From Bacillus massiliglaciei (GTDB lineage: Bacteria > Bacillota > Bacilli > Bacillales > DSM-1321), in assembly GCF_900098925.1 (NCBI RefSeq), contig NZ_LT622358.1:332607-396606 (forward strand): 64,000 bases of DNA, given 5' to 3'. This document shows positions 39,251-49,603 of this stretch, piece after piece (position 1 is the stretch's first letter; every line of letters starts with the position of its first letter). A program made the position numbers and the translations under genes. The notes under the pieces were generated by a model that was not told the DNA's origin, made no database searches, and worked only from the letters and a program-made list of their open reading frames with translations.

Positions 39251-39670
39251 TTAATAATGATGATAAGAGTCTCCACCTTCAAGTTGCCGTTTGGTTTCTG
39301 CATCAATAACTGTATGTTTCCAAAACTCTTCATCCTTGGTCTGTACAAAAGAAGCGAAGAAATATACTTGTCGTTCTGGATGTATAGCAGGAGAAAGTTC
39401 TTGTTTTGATTGACACATATATCTTCCTGTTTTCTTTTCAAAAGTCATAACTGCATCTGGGGTTTCTTTATAAGTTATTTTTCGTCTTATACTATAAGTA
39501 GCATCATCATATTCTTTATATACATCTTTTTTCAATTGTTGATAAAATTCATCTTCACTAACAAAAGACTTATCTTTGTTATCTGGATAATCAAACTGTT
39601 GAGCTGACGTTGGAATTGCTGATACAAACAATACAATAAAAGTAATAATTATAGTGAGAAGTCTCTTCAC
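39251..39670 (-). CDS. Secreted hypothetical protein
   Basis: A 139-residue protein from GTG 39670, eight bases after GGAGGC. Signal peptide (LLTIIITFIVLFVSAIPTSAQQ) and an exported, charged domain (TYSIRRKITYKETPDAVMTF, RQVYFFASFVQTKDEEFWKH). It is His-rich at the C-terminus (GGDSYHHY). No family recognised. Confidence 0.6.
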   Translation of the reverse strand: MKRLLTIIITFIVLFVSAIPTSAQQFDYPDNKDKSFVSEDEFYQQLKKDVYKEYDDATYSIRRKITYKETPDAVMTFEKKTGRYMCQSKQELSPAIHPERQVYFFASFVQTKDEEFWKHTVIDAETKRQLEGGDSYHHY

Positions 39671-39979
39671 CGTATTCGCCTCCAATCCTTTGGTATTTTC
39701 CCCTTTATTTAATTAACAATTCATAGGGTTAATTTTTTAAATCAAATAGTGCTTAATTCAAAAAGACAAGATTGTGAAATGCTTAAAGTGAAAAGTGCTT
39801 TTCTTTAATAACGATCGGGCGCGATTGTGAAAGAAAATCGATGAACAAAATTTTAAAGACAGTAGATCTATCCCTCAATCAAATATTACGAAATCCCACC
39901 TGAATCTTTTACATCTTAGGGGGGGTTTTTCATAATAAACCTTTTCGGGGGGATATGCAAAAATACCCAAATTGAACTA
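39671..39979. other. Gene-free stretch
   Basis: No gene seen. A possible terminator near 39891-39930 (AAATCCCACC against TAGGGGGGGTTTTT). Confidence 0.4.
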
Positions 39980-41395
39980 TTATTTTTTTAGTATTACCTT
40001 ATTTATTGCTTGACATAGTCTAGTTATGCCTTCTTCAATTTCGTCATTGTTTAAATGTCCATAACCCAAAATAATTTGATTAGGATATGTTCCTTTTTCA
40101 ATTGTATGATCTTCAACTGGATAAATTTTAACTCCAAATTGTTCAATTTCTTCAAGTAATTCTTTTGAAAAATGTTGTTCCTTAAATTCAACAATGAGGT
40201 GTAAGCCTGTGGAGTCACCCAAAATATTAATCTTATTCGAAAATGTCGTATTTAAACAATGGATAAGCAAATCTCTACGGTTTTTATAAATCTTCTTCAT
40301 CTTAGAAATATGCCGATCCAAATGGCCTTCTTTTATAAAACGAGCAAGGACAAGTTGGTCTATAGAAGGCGTATGTAGATCCGAAAACCATTTTAGCTTC
40401 CTGCATTGTTCAATAAGTTGTAAAGGAAGAATCAAATATCCCATTCTAAGGGCAGGCGATAAGATTTTACTAAACGATCCAATATATAACACTCGTTCCG
40501 GTTCTAATCCCTGTAATGAACTAACAGGTGTGCCTTCATATCGAAACTCACTGTCATAATCATCTTCGACTATATAACAATTTGTTTGTCTTGCGTAATG
40601 AATCAATTGAATCCTTCGCTGAATTGGTAACGTTCCTCCTAAAGGAAACTGGTGGGAAGGAGTAACAAAGACGAATCTTGGGTTTTTATTTAATGGCAGT
40701 AACGATGTCTTCATCCCATTTTCATCAACAGGCACGGGATAAAGCCGAGCGCCTGTTGTTTTAAATATCGTTTGAATATCATTGGTGATTGGATCTTCCA
40801 TTATCACCATATCATCCGGAGATAAAAGTAATTTAGAAACAAGTGTCATAGCTTGAGTTGCACCTGAAGTAATCACGATTTGATCTGGATGACAGTCAAC
40901 GCCCCTAGTTTTCAGTAAATATTGTGATAAAACCTGTCTTAATTCTGGACGACCCTCAGGAAAATCATATCCAAACGCAGAAGGAAGTGTCTCATTCCAT
41001 ATGGTATAAGATAACTTTGCCCAGGTTTTACGTGGGAATAAATCCAATGCTGGTATTCCTGAACGAAAGTTAATAATGTCATCGTCTTTTTTGCCTTTTT
41101 CATCCCTAGCAAAAGAGTGCAATGAGGTTGCTTTTTTATGTTGTTCTAAAAAAGCTCCTGCAGCAACGTATGTCCCCGAACCCCTTCGGGAAACTAAAAA
41201 CCCCTCGGCTAATAGTTGATCATATGCTTCTAAAATGACATTCCTAGAGACTTTTAAATCAGAAGATAGCTCCCGGGTAGATGGTAGTTTTTCATCCGGT
41301 TTTAGCTGTCCATTTAAAATTCGTTCCCGTATTGTCTGATTAACTTGTTTAATTAAAGGTATATCCAGCGACCGATCAATGGGTATCCAAAGCAT
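39980..41395 (-). CDS. MocR-type regulator (GntR HTH fused to aminotransferase-like domain)
   Basis: A 471-residue protein. Residues 1-75 form a GntR winged helix (LPSTRELSSDLKVSRNVILEAYDQLLAEGFL). The rest is a fold-type-I PLP domain with SGATQAMTLVSKLL, EDDYDSEFRY and the PLP lysine in GSFSKILSPALRMGYL. MocR proteins such as GabR and PdxR sense PLP-linked metabolites and control divergent genes. Here the divergent gene is a proline dehydrogenase, with AAGTGG repeats in the gap. The effector is unknown. Confidence 0.9.
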   Translation of the reverse strand: MLWIPIDRSLDIPLIKQVNQTIRERILNGQLKPDEKLPSTRELSSDLKVSRNVILEAYDQLLAEGFLVSRRGSGTYVAAGAFLEQHKKATSLHSFARDEKGKKDDDIINFRSGIPALDLFPRKTWAKLSYTIWNETLPSAFGYDFPEGRPELRQVLSQYLLKTRGVDCHPDQIVITSGATQAMTLVSKLLLSPDDMVIMEDPITNDIQTIFKTTGARLYPVPVDENGMKTSLLPLNKNPRFVFVTPSHQFPLGGTLPIQRRIQLIHYARQTNCYIVEDDYDSEFRYEGTPVSSLQGLEPERVLYIGSFSKILSPALRMGYLILPLQLIEQCRKLKWFSDLHTPSIDQLVLARFIKEGHLDRHISKMKKIYKNRRDLLIHCLNTTFSNKINILGDSTGLHLIVEFKEQHFSKELLEEIEQFGVKIYPVEDHTIEKGTYPNQIILGYGHLNNDEIEEGITRLCQAINKVILKK

Positions 41396-41417
41396 ATTTG
41401 CATATTCTCCTTAATAA

Positions 41418-41482
41418 AAGTGGAACCATCAAAAAACATAATAAGTGGTACTCATATAAACCATTTTATCATGATAAAGTGG
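41418..41482. promoter_or_regulatory. Direct repeats in the MocR/proline dehydrogenase gap
   Basis: AAGTGG occurs at 41418, 41443 and 41477 in the same orientation (AAGTGGAAC, AAGTGGTAC, AAGTGGATT). MocR regulators bind direct repeats, so these are operator candidates. Confidence 0.5.
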
Positions 41483-41506
41483 ATTCAAATAGTGAAAAGG
41501 AGATGT

Positions 41507-42475
41507 ATGATAATAATGAAAACCCATGAATCCCAGGTCGCTCAAGCACTTAAATCGATTGCACGAAATCAACATATTAAATCTTATATTCAACAATCCA
41601 ATGAACTATATCCATTATTATTGAAGGCTGCCAAACGGTTTGTGACAGGAGAAAATAAACAAGAAGGAATCGAGATAGCAAATGAGCTAATTTCAAAAGG
41701 GTATTTTATTTCACTTGAATATATAGGAGAAAATACAGAAGACTTAAAGGATTGTATAAAAGCCAAAGACGAGTTTTTGAATCTTATAAAAGAAATGGGT
41801 TCTATGTCTATGAATCAAACTGTTTCGCTTGATCTCTCACATATTGGATTGTCTGTGAATCCAGACACAGCTTATATTCATTTACAGGAGATAGCTGAGA
41901 AAGCAAATCAATACGGGATAACACTTATGATCAGTATGGAAGAATCATCAAAAACGGATGACATTCTTGATATATATAAAAAGGCGACTGAGCAATATCC
42001 AAATGTAGGGATAACGCTGCAAGCACATTTATACCGATCCAGCGATGATATTAAGGAACTCATTCATTATCCCGGGAGAATACGAATTGTTAAAGGTGCT
42101 TATCAAGAATCTGCTGAAATTGCTATGGCAAGAACAAAGGAGTTAAATAACCGTTATCTAAAATATGTAGAACAATTAGTAGAAGCGAACCATCCAGTAT
42201 CCATTGCCACACATGATGAAATTCTTATTCAGGAAATGGAACAACGCCAGCTTCTTAATCATCCCACTGTAGAAATCGAAATGCTCTATGGAATACGTCC
42301 GGATTTGATAAAAGATTTAAAAAGCAAAGAGCACAACTGTAAAGTATACTTGACTTACGGACAAGAGTGGTATTTATATTTGTGCCATCGAATAGCCGAA
42401 TACCCGGAAAATCTATTCCGTGCCGTAACAGATATGATAGATCCATCTTTAACAGGGGAAAGGAGTTCATATTAA
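41507..42475 (+). CDS. Proline dehydrogenase
   Basis: A 322-residue FAD-dependent enzyme that oxidises proline to pyrroline-5-carboxylate. The PRODH barrel signatures are seen: VSLDLSHIGL, GITLMISMEESS, YPNVGITLQAHLYRS, RIRIVKGAYQE, HDEILIQEM and the C-terminal YGQEWYLYLCHRIAEYPEN. The start is uncertain: ATG 41507 is four bases from AAGGAG and ATG 41516 is thirteen. It is divergent from the MocR gene, which may control it. Sitting in an island beside an aminotransferase suggests an amino-acid-use patch. Confidence 0.88.
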   Translation: MIIMKTHESQVAQALKSIARNQHIKSYIQQSNELYPLLLKAAKRFVTGENKQEGIEIANELISKGYFISLEYIGENTEDLKDCIKAKDEFLNLIKEMGSMSMNQTVSLDLSHIGLSVNPDTAYIHLQEIAEKANQYGITLMISMEESSKTDDILDIYKKATEQYPNVGITLQAHLYRSSDDIKELIHYPGRIRIVKGAYQESAEIAMARTKELNNRYLKYVEQLVEANHPVSIATHDEILIQEMEQRQLLNHPTVEIEMLYGIRPDLIKDLKSKEHNCKVYLTYGQEWYLYLCHRIAEYPENLFRAVTDMIDPSLTGERSSY

Positions 42476-43260
42476 AAGGTAAATGGTGCTTATCTACAGT
42501 ATCATATTCACATACAGAATATTCGTAATGATGTTTGATGTAAGAAAAGGAGGGAAAAGAATTGAACCATGATTTTTATCGTTCGTTATTTCCTATATTA
42601 GCTACTCATACACATCTATCTAGCTGTTCCCAAGGTGCATTGGCAAAGCCTGTTTCAAAAGCTATTGAGGAATATCACAAAGTTTACTTCTGTCGGGTAG
42701 TAATTGGAATGAAGCGATAAATAAAGTGGATGAGACTCGTATGAAATTTGCTAAACTTATTGGAGCCGAAACAGATGAGGTTGCTATACTATGTTCTGTT
42801 TCTGATGCTATTTCTACTATTGCGACTTCCCTCCCTTTTCAAAAAGTTAAAAATAAAATCATGTTTACGGATATAGATTTTCCTACTGTTGGTCATATAT
42901 GGTTTGCACAAGAACCGTTTAAAGACAATATCTCCATGATTCGTTCTTTAAACGGGGAAATCCCTCTGGAACAATATGAAAAAGAAATAACAACTGATAC
43001 GTTTCTTACATGTATTCCACATGTGAATTATTACAACGGATATAAGCAAAACGTTAGAGAGATTGCTGATATCGCACATAGAAAAGGCTCTCTTTTATTC
43101 GTCGATGCTTACCAATCAGCTGGACATATTCCAATTGATGTGAAAGAGATGGATATTGATATACTAACAACGGGATCTCGTAAATACATGTTAGGAATTC
43201 CTGGCGTATCGTTTTTGTATATAAATGTTTATGGCACTATAGAAATGTAGGCTATGGCAT

Positions 43261-43298
43261 TTAATTTGTGCAGGCCCCTCGGGGCCTGCACAAATTAA
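43261..43298. repeat. 18-bp-stem hairpin inside the left end of IS21 element 3
   Basis: TTAATTTGTGCAGGCCCC, loop TC, then the exact complement to 43298. No T run follows on the plus strand. It probably blocks transcription or translation running in from outside, as described for inside ends of some insertion sequences. Confidence 0.7.
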
Positions 43299-43375
43299 AA
43301 AAACCACTTGTCAACATCCTCAAAAACTCATACACTTCCTGTTGGGACCAAGTCGTGCAGGAGGTATTTAAGGAG

Positions 43376-44878
43376 ATGTTGGCAGTGGCCGAAATTAATT
43401 ATATCAGACATGAAGTAAACAATAAAGATAATGGATATGCAGAAGTAGCTAAGAAGATGGGGAAAGATCCACGGACAGTTAAGAAGTATGCAGATATGGA
43501 GGATTTCAACGAAAAACCTAAGAAAAGACAAGTAAGGATTTCACCCGTGCTAGGTCCAGTAAAAGCAATATTGGATGAGTGGATCAAGGAGGACTTTAAG
43601 AAGAAAAAGAAATTCCGCCGTACAGCCAAAAGATTGTGGGAACTGCTAAAGGAACATCATGAGTTTAAAGGTTCCGATCGTACTGTCCGTGAGTATGTAT
43701 CTTTAAGGAAAAAAGAATTCCAGAACGAGGCAGATGAGGCAGCTCTTCCGCTAGAAGCAGTGCCGGGAACCGCGCAGGTGGATTTTGGGGAAGCTCCGTT
43801 TGAATATGGCGGAGAGGAAATTGTATTGCCATACTTGGTCATGTCATTCCCTTTTAGCAACTCATTTTATTTTCAAGCCTTTCCTTCCCAAAACAAGGAG
43901 TGTTTCCTTGAAGGGATGAAACGGATGTTTCACCATATGGGAGGAGTGCCAAAAACAATCCGGTTTGACAACCTTTCCCCTGCCGTGAAAAAGGTATTGC
44001 CAAACGGCAAACGGCACTTAACCGACGAATTCCAGAACTTCGTTCTTCATTATGGTTTTGAGCCTGAATTCTGTAATCCGAATAGCGGTAATGAGAAAGG
44101 CCATGTCGAAGCGATGGTGAAGTATGTCAGGAATAACTTCCTTCTTCCCGGCCTCCATGTAATAGAGCTCGATGAGCTGAATAAAGAACTTTGGGGAAAA
44201 GCTGAACGTGACAGGGAAAGGAAGCATTACCAAAAGGAATGGATGATATCACAGCTATTTGAGGATGACAGGAAAGCTTTCCTTCTCCTCCCTCCAAAAG
44301 AGTATGAATGTGTCAGATACGAAACTCTGAAAGCCGATAAATATGGTTATATTAAGCTTGATCTCAATCTCTATTCAACTTCGCCAAGATACGCGCTAAG
44401 CAAGGTCCTGGCAAGAATCTCATATGACAAAGTGGATATTTTAAATGATGAAAATGAGCTGGTCGTTAGTCATTCCCGGCTGTATGGCCAGTACAGAAAA
44501 TCGATGAAATGGCAGCCATACCTGAACTTAATGGCCAAACGCCCTACGGCACTCAAATACACCAGTTTTTATGGCCAGTTGCCGGAAGAATGGAAGAATT
44601 ACTTCGAATCGTGCACGGTTGCCGAAAAGCCGGAGGCGTTAAGGCTCTTATCCGTCATTTTAAAAGATCATGAATTCAGTGCTATCACGAAGGCATTGGT
44701 TATCGCATCCGAACATGGGCATCCCTCCGTGGAGGCTATCAAACAGGTATTCTATCAACTTATCAATGGCCGTGGGATGCGAGACGAGATAAAGCCAAAG
44801 ATGACGCTTCCTGAACTGCCCGAAGTGACGCGGGGCCTAACACATTATGACAAGCTCCACAAAGGGGTGGATGCATAA
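43376..44878 (+). CDS. istA: IS21 transposase IstA
   Basis: About 500 residues. HTH-like start (GYAEVAKKMGKDPRTVKKYA) and rve core: VDFGEAPF (D), FDNLSPAVKKV (D), NEKGHVEAMVKYVRNNF (E). The start may be ATG 43376 or, nine bases after AAGGAG, GTG 43385. The stop overlaps the istB start by one base. Confidence 0.9.
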   Translation: MLAVAEINYIRHEVNNKDNGYAEVAKKMGKDPRTVKKYADMEDFNEKPKKRQVRISPVLGPVKAILDEWIKEDFKKKKKFRRTAKRLWELLKEHHEFKGSDRTVREYVSLRKKEFQNEADEAALPLEAVPGTAQVDFGEAPFEYGGEEIVLPYLVMSFPFSNSFYFQAFPSQNKECFLEGMKRMFHHMGGVPKTIRFDNLSPAVKKVLPNGKRHLTDEFQNFVLHYGFEPEFCNPNSGNEKGHVEAMVKYVRNNFLLPGLHVIELDELNKELWGKAERDRERKHYQKEWMISQLFEDDRKAFLLLPPKEYECVRYETLKADKYGYIKLDLNLYSTSPRYALSKVLARISYDKVDILNDENELVVSHSRLYGQYRKSMKWQPYLNLMAKRPTALKYTSFYGQLPEEWKNYFESCTVAEKPEALRLLSVILKDHEFSAITKALVIASEHGHPSVEAIKQVFYQLINGRGMRDEIKPKMTLPELPEVTRGLTHYDKLHKGVDA

Positions 44879-45597
44879 TGAACAGCGAAATCCAATCCTA
44901 TGCCAAACGGCTGAAGCTAAGCTGGATTAAGGAACACTTTCACGAAGTGGACGCATCAACCAACCAGGAGTACTTACTCAAGCTGTTCGAAGCGGAAATT
45001 CAGCAACGTGAAGAGCGCAAGACCAATCTTCTTCTAACTCAGGCAACTTTGCCAAAGGTGAATGGAAAGCCCTTTGACTGGAGCCAAATTCAAATTCCGG
45101 CAGGAATGACAAAGGAGAACCTTCTGAACGGTGAATTCACTGGAATGCAGGAGAATGCGATTTTTTATGGCGGGGTCGGAGTCGGGAAAACCTATCTTGC
45201 GACACTGATAGGTTTGAATGCCATACATAGATTTGGCAAGTCGGTAAAATTCTATACGGTGGCAGGCTTGGTAAACAGGCTTCTGGAAGCAAATGAGAAA
45301 GGGACCCTGGGAAAACTGTTCAAGCAAATAGAGAAACTGGATCTACTGATTCTTGATGAATTAGGTTATATCCCTTTGCACAAAGAGGGAGGTGAGCTTT
45401 TATTTCAAGTCATTTCAATGTGTTATGAAGCAAGGAGCATCATCATGACAACCAATCTTCAATTTGGCCAATGGAACCATGTCTTTGGCGATCCAATCCT
45501 TACCGAGGCTGTCATTGACCGGCTGATCCACCATTCTCATTTAGTGGTATTCAATGGTGAAAGTCATCGCTACAAGGAATCTATACTTAAAAGTTAA
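44878..45597 (+). CDS. istB: IS21 helper ATPase IstB
   Basis: A 239-residue AAA+ ATPase: Walker A GGVGVGKTY, Walker B LLILDELGYIPL, sensor MTTNLQFGQW. It is coupled to istA by overlapping TAATG. Confidence 0.92.
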   Translation: MNSEIQSYAKRLKLSWIKEHFHEVDASTNQEYLLKLFEAEIQQREERKTNLLLTQATLPKVNGKPFDWSQIQIPAGMTKENLLNGEFTGMQENAIFYGGVGVGKTYLATLIGLNAIHRFGKSVKFYTVAGLVNRLLEANEKGTLGKLFKQIEKLDLLILDELGYIPLHKEGGELLFQVISMCYEARSIIMTTNLQFGQWNHVFGDPILTEAVIDRLIHHSHLVVFNGESHRYKESILKS

Positions 45598-46147
45598 CGT
45601 TGGCAAGTGGTTGCATTTTTATCTGCCGTTTCATTCATTTTTTGCTTGCCAAATACAATATAAAAAAAGAACTGGCAGAACAATTAAAACCAAGAGTTAC
45701 TGGATGGCTAGGGCAAGAACCAGCATCATCATTTGACATTTATAATCCTGTTTTTGCAGTAGGGACACGTCGTTTTGAAACGGGTACGCCTTCTTTTATA
45801 AGTATCTATGCAGCTTATGAGGCACTAAAATTGCTACTTGAGGTTGGGATAGGTACAATTGAAACCTATTTAAAAGAGCTGACCCAATTCTCCATACATT
45901 ATGGAAAAGGAAAAGGATTGAATCTCATAGGTCCATTTTCTACTGATGAAAGAACGAGTCTGATATCTTTTTATGTAGAAAATGCATCAAAAGTGGAAGG
46001 TATGTTAAGAGACAAAAAAATTATTGTTTCTGCAAGAAAAGATGTCATAAGAATTGCCCCTCATTTCTATAACAATAATGATGACATAAAATATGCAATA
46101 GATGAGCTGGCAATCTTAGCAAATGGGGATTAAGACAGGATTTACTC

Positions 46148-46178
46148 AAACAGACCTCACAAAAAGGTCTGTTTTGTT
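46148..46178 (+). terminator. Terminator after the aminotransferase gene
   Basis: CAGACCT (46151-46157), loop CACAAAA, AGGTCTG (46165-46171), then TTTTGTTT. Confidence 0.85.
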
Positions 46179-46283
46179 TATTATGAAAGGGGGCATTAGT
46201 AAAAAAGATATGTTTTTATTACTGTTTGCTATTTTTCATATCCAAGCTGTTTTTCTAAAGAAATTACAATGGAAGTTTCTTTC

Positions 46284-47204
46284 CTAATAATTATGTTTAT
46301 CTACAATCATTTTCAAATCATGTTTAACTGAGTTTCGATTCTTTACGTTTGAAACGAACACACCCAACAACGTAATTATCCCTCCGATTATTGCGAAAGA
46401 AGTAGGGAGCTCATCTAGCCAAACCCATGCAATAATAAAAGCGAAAGCCGGGGTTAAATAGAGAGAACTTGTCGCTTCTGATGCACCTGTACGTGATGTG
46501 ATATAAGCTAAAGTGAAATAAGGAATAACTGTTGGGAAGATTCCTAAATAGACAACCGCCATTGTTATATTAATAGGAGCCTGGATAATCGCTTGTCCAA
46601 GTCCTGAAGCAAATACGAGCATAAATAATGTCCCAGCCCAAATTGCATACACGGTAAACGTGACAAACCCATACTTCTTTAAATACGATTGTTGGAAAAC
46701 AAAGTAAATACTCTCTGAGAGTGAAGCTACTAAAATCATTATAACTCCTACATTAAATGAAAGATTTTCATTTGATCCACCTAATGAAATAAATGCTACT
46801 CCTGTAAATCCTATAAGAGCACCTATCCATCCTTGTAGTCCAAACTTCTCACGAAAAAAAGCTAATGCTAGAAAAGCTGTAAAAATGGGGGTCGTAGAAA
46901 CAAGTAAACTAGCTACACCAGCACTTATTGTTTGTTCTCCGTAATTTAAAGCTATTTGATACACAGAAAAGCCCAGAAAGCCTAATAACAGAATGATTGG
47001 AATATCCTTCACTTCTGGTAGACGGATTTTTAAAATGACAGCAACAATAAACAAGACAATCGATCCAACTAACAATCGTAAAAGTGATAAATGTTCAGGT
47101 GAATAAGCAGTAAGTGCTACCCGAATACCTGGAAATGCAGAAGCCCATAACACAATGGTCAATAAATGTGCGGCAATAAGTTTTAAATGAATTTTTTTTT
47201 GCAT
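46284..47204 (-). CDS. EamA/DMT-family transporter
   Basis: A 306-residue membrane protein with ten hydrophobic segments and two EamA halves (LWASAFPGIRVALTAYSPEH; SNENLSFNVGVIMILVASL). It shows the usual LGFLGFSVYQIALNYGEQ and SEATSSLYLTPAFAFIIAWV segments. It is likely a metabolite exporter. It is divergent from a MocR-type regulator, with two identical 16-base repeats in the gap, so the two are probably linked. Confidence 0.9.
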   Translation of the reverse strand: MQKKIHLKLIAAHLLTIVLWASAFPGIRVALTAYSPEHLSLLRLLVGSIVLFIVAVILKIRLPEVKDIPIILLLGFLGFSVYQIALNYGEQTISAGVASLLVSTTPIFTAFLALAFFREKFGLQGWIGALIGFTGVAFISLGGSNENLSFNVGVIMILVASLSESIYFVFQQSYLKKYGFVTFTVYAIWAGTLFMLVFASGLGQAIIQAPINITMAVVYLGIFPTVIPYFTLAYITSRTGASEATSSLYLTPAFAFIIAWVWLDELPTSFAIIGGIITLLGVFVSNVKNRNSVKHDLKMIVDKHNY

Positions 47205-47228
47205 ATAACCACATCCTATTTCATTTTT

Positions 47229-47320
47229 AAACCAACCAATTTAATTGATGATACCCATCTTAATCTGAATCTGATAAAATGTCTTCAACCAGTTAAATAT
47301 TCAAAAACCAACCAATTTAA
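47229..47320. promoter_or_regulatory. Two identical 16-base direct repeats between eamA and mocR
   Basis: AAACCAACCAATTTAA occurs exactly at 47229-47244 and 47305-47320, 76 bases apart, with a half site CAACCAGTTAAAT at 47286. Such direct repeats are the usual MocR binding sites. Confidence 0.65.
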
Positions 47321-47345
47321 GAATGATGGTTGAAGGAGTTTACAA

Positions 47346-48757
47346 ATGAGAAAACCAAAATATAGGAAAATCGTTTATTATGTAAAAGAAAAAATTGCAA
47401 AGGGGGAGTGGGCAATAGGGAGTCGAATACCCAGCCAACGAGAACTTGCCAAAACATTTGATGTAAATAGAAGTACAGTCATATCAGCGTTAGAAGAGTT
47501 AATGGCAGATGGGTTGATCGAAGGGAAATCAGGGGTGGGAACGGTTGTCATAAATAACACTTGGACCTTAATGGGCAATCAATCATCAACTAATTGGAAT
47601 GAGAATATTACTTTAGGTGTTCATAAAGCCAGTGTTGCAACTGTGCAAGAAATAAATGAAGCAGAATCAAAAAAGACCTCATTCAGTTAAGTAAAGGAGA
47701 ACTTTCACCAGATATATTCCCTTTGGAAAAAATGAAATCTGTTGTTCGAAAGGTTTCAGACCATTTAGAACCGTTCGGATATGAAGAACCAAAAGGCAAT
47801 CTTAAACTAAGACATGCTATTAGCGATTATTTGAAAAAAACGGGGATTAACGCATCTCCCTCGTCTATTCTTGTGGTTTCAGGGGCACTTCAAGCCTTGC
47901 ATCTTATTTCAATCGGTCTTTTGCAAAAGGGATCAACTGTCTTTTTAGAAAAACCATCATACCTCTATTCGTTGTCAGTATTTCAATCAGTGGGAATGGA
48001 GTTGAGAGGCTTGCTGATGGACGAGGAAGGGCTTGTTCCGAGTTCGATCTATCAACCAAAGGAAAAAGGCAAGAGTGCTATCTTGTACACTATTCCAACT
48101 TTTCACAATCCGACTGGAACGTTAATGCAGGAAAAAAGGCGGAAAGAACTTATTCAATACTGTGTGAAAGAGCAGCTACCTGTCATCGAGGATGACGTAT
48201 ATCGAGATTTATGGATAGACTCGCCCCCGCCAGCACCATTAAAAGCAAATGATCATCATGGAAATGTACTATATCTAGGCAGCTTATCAAAATCGTTAAG
48301 TCCTGGTTTAAGGATTGGGTGGGTCGTTGGATCAGATTCTGTAATTGACCGATTAGCTGATTTAAAAATGCAATCGGATTATGGATCAAGTACGCTATCC
48401 CAAGAAGTTGCAGCTGAATGGTTATCAAGTGGTTTATACGAACATCATCTCATTACTGTTAGAGAGCAACTTAAGATCCGAAGACGTACTGCAGTGGGAG
48501 CATTGGAAAAACATTTAATTCAATATGCTACATGGAAGATACCAAAAGGTGGTTTCTTCATCTGGATTAAAATAAAATCTGATTTTCAAATACGTAATTT
48601 ATTTCAAAAAGCTTTGGCGAAGGAAGTTCTTCTTAATCCAGGAAGTATCTACGCTGAACAATCGGGGCAGTTTATCCGACTGTCTTATGCGTTTGCTTCG
48701 TTGGAAGAAATCAATGAAGGTATTACTAAATTGGGGGAAATTATCAAAAATAGGTAA
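47346..48757 (+). pseudogene. MocR-type regulator with a one-base frameshift
   Basis: The first frame (47346-47690) gives the GntR winged helix (IPSQRELAKTFDVNRSTVISALEELMADGLI). A second frame (to 48757) gives the aminotransferase-like domain (VVSGALQALHLISIGLLQKG, EDDVYRDLW, GSLSKSLSPGLRIGWV with the PLP lysine). The frames join if one A is added to the A-run at about 47670 (ESKK-DLIQLSKGELSP). Full product about 470 residues. It is divergent from the EamA gene. Either recently inactivated or a homopolymer reading error. Confidence 0.85.
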
Positions 48758-48874
48758 ATATGCGTTTCTACAATAGGTGGATGCGCTTTTTAACTTATAT
48801 GCCAGTATAACTTAAAATGATTGTTTATTTGATATACTTTTGTTAAGCAAATCTCTAAATAAGGAGAGAATGAA

Positions 48875-49603
48875 ATGTTAATAGGTCATATTAAGGAAAT
48901 TATTCGCCATCCTGTAAAATCTTTTCACGGAGAGAGTGTAAAAAAATCTAAAGTAATGGAATATGGTTTGTATGGTGACCGTAGCCATGCTTTTTTAGAT
49001 GAAACAAGAACAGGGAAGTTTTTAACAATAACACAATTCCCGGAAATGGTTCGATATAAAGCTAGATTTATAGGTGAAGAGTTAATGGAAGAATTACCCA
49101 GAGTCGAAATAACTACACCTGAAGGTGATGTTGTTGATTGGGGAGATGAAGACCTTAATAGAGAGATAGAACACAAATCGAAACGGAAAATTTCTCTTGT
49201 AAAATATACGCCTTCTCACGTGCCTTTGGGGGCAATTGAAGAAGAACACATTCAACTGGTAACTGATGCTTCATTAGAAAAATTGGAAGAAATATGGGGA
49301 AAAGCAGAGGTCGATTATCGCCGTTTTCGCCCAAATTTACTAATATCATTAAAGGAAAAAGTTCCTTTTATAGAAGAAAAGTGGTTTGGAAGACGAATGA
49401 AAATAGGGAGAGAGGTGGAAATTCAATTAAAAAGGCATTGTGAAAGGTGCATGATTATTACTGTTAATCCTGATAATGCAGAACGAGATTCGACTTTGCT
49501 TAAAAAGGTTGTAAAAGAAAGAAATAATCATTTTGGCGTTTATACTTCTGTGATAAAAACAGGTGAAATTCATGTGGGTGATGAAGTCCTTCTTCTTGAT
49601 TAA
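48875..49603 (+). CDS. MOSC-domain protein
   Basis: A 242-residue protein. An N-terminal MOSC_N-like beta region (IGHIKEIIRHPVKSFHGES, YGLYGDRSHAF) is followed by the MOSC core (RRFRPNLLISL, KRHCERCMIITVNPDNA) with the Cys expected to carry sulfur or bind the molybdenum cofactor. Such proteins work in cofactor-dependent reduction or sulfur carry. It stands alone in its direction; the start follows AAGGAGAG. The partner is unknown. Confidence 0.85.
   Translation: MLIGHIKEIIRHPVKSFHGESVKKSKVMEYGLYGDRSHAFLDETRTGKFLTITQFPEMVRYKARFIGEELMEELPRVEITTPEGDVVDWGDEDLNREIEHKSKRKISLVKYTPSHVPLGAIEEEHIQLVTDASLEKLEEIWGKAEVDYRRFRPNLLISLKEKVPFIEEKWFGRRMKIGREVEIQLKRHCERCMIITVNPDNAERDSTLLKKVVKERNNHFGVYTSVIKTGEIHVGDEVLLLD

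Larger units (their letters stand above)
43226..45657 (+). mobile_element. IS21-family element 3
   Basis: A 2432-bp element with ends TGTTTATGGCA and, inverted, TGTATTTGGCA, and target duplication ATATAAA (43219-43225 and 45658-45664). It carries istA and istB and a long hairpin just inside the left end. It is richer in GC than its surroundings. Confidence 0.93.
42562..46133 (+). pseudogene. Class V aminotransferase-like gene, frameshifted and split by IS21
   Basis: The pieces code for a PLP enzyme of the class V group (isopenicillin N epimerase/cysteine desulfurase-like): LSSCSQGALAKPV, LLFVDAYQSAGHIPIDV, LTTGSRKYMLGIPGVSFLYI with the PLP lysine, then KELAEQLKPRVTGWLG and GTRRFETGTPSF. IS21 element 3 splits it at 43225/45665. 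One A appears lost near 42680 (HKS-LLL turned into HKVYF). Removing the IS and adding one base gives 1134 bases and 377 residues. Start TTG 42562 after AAAGGAGGG. Confidence 0.88.
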
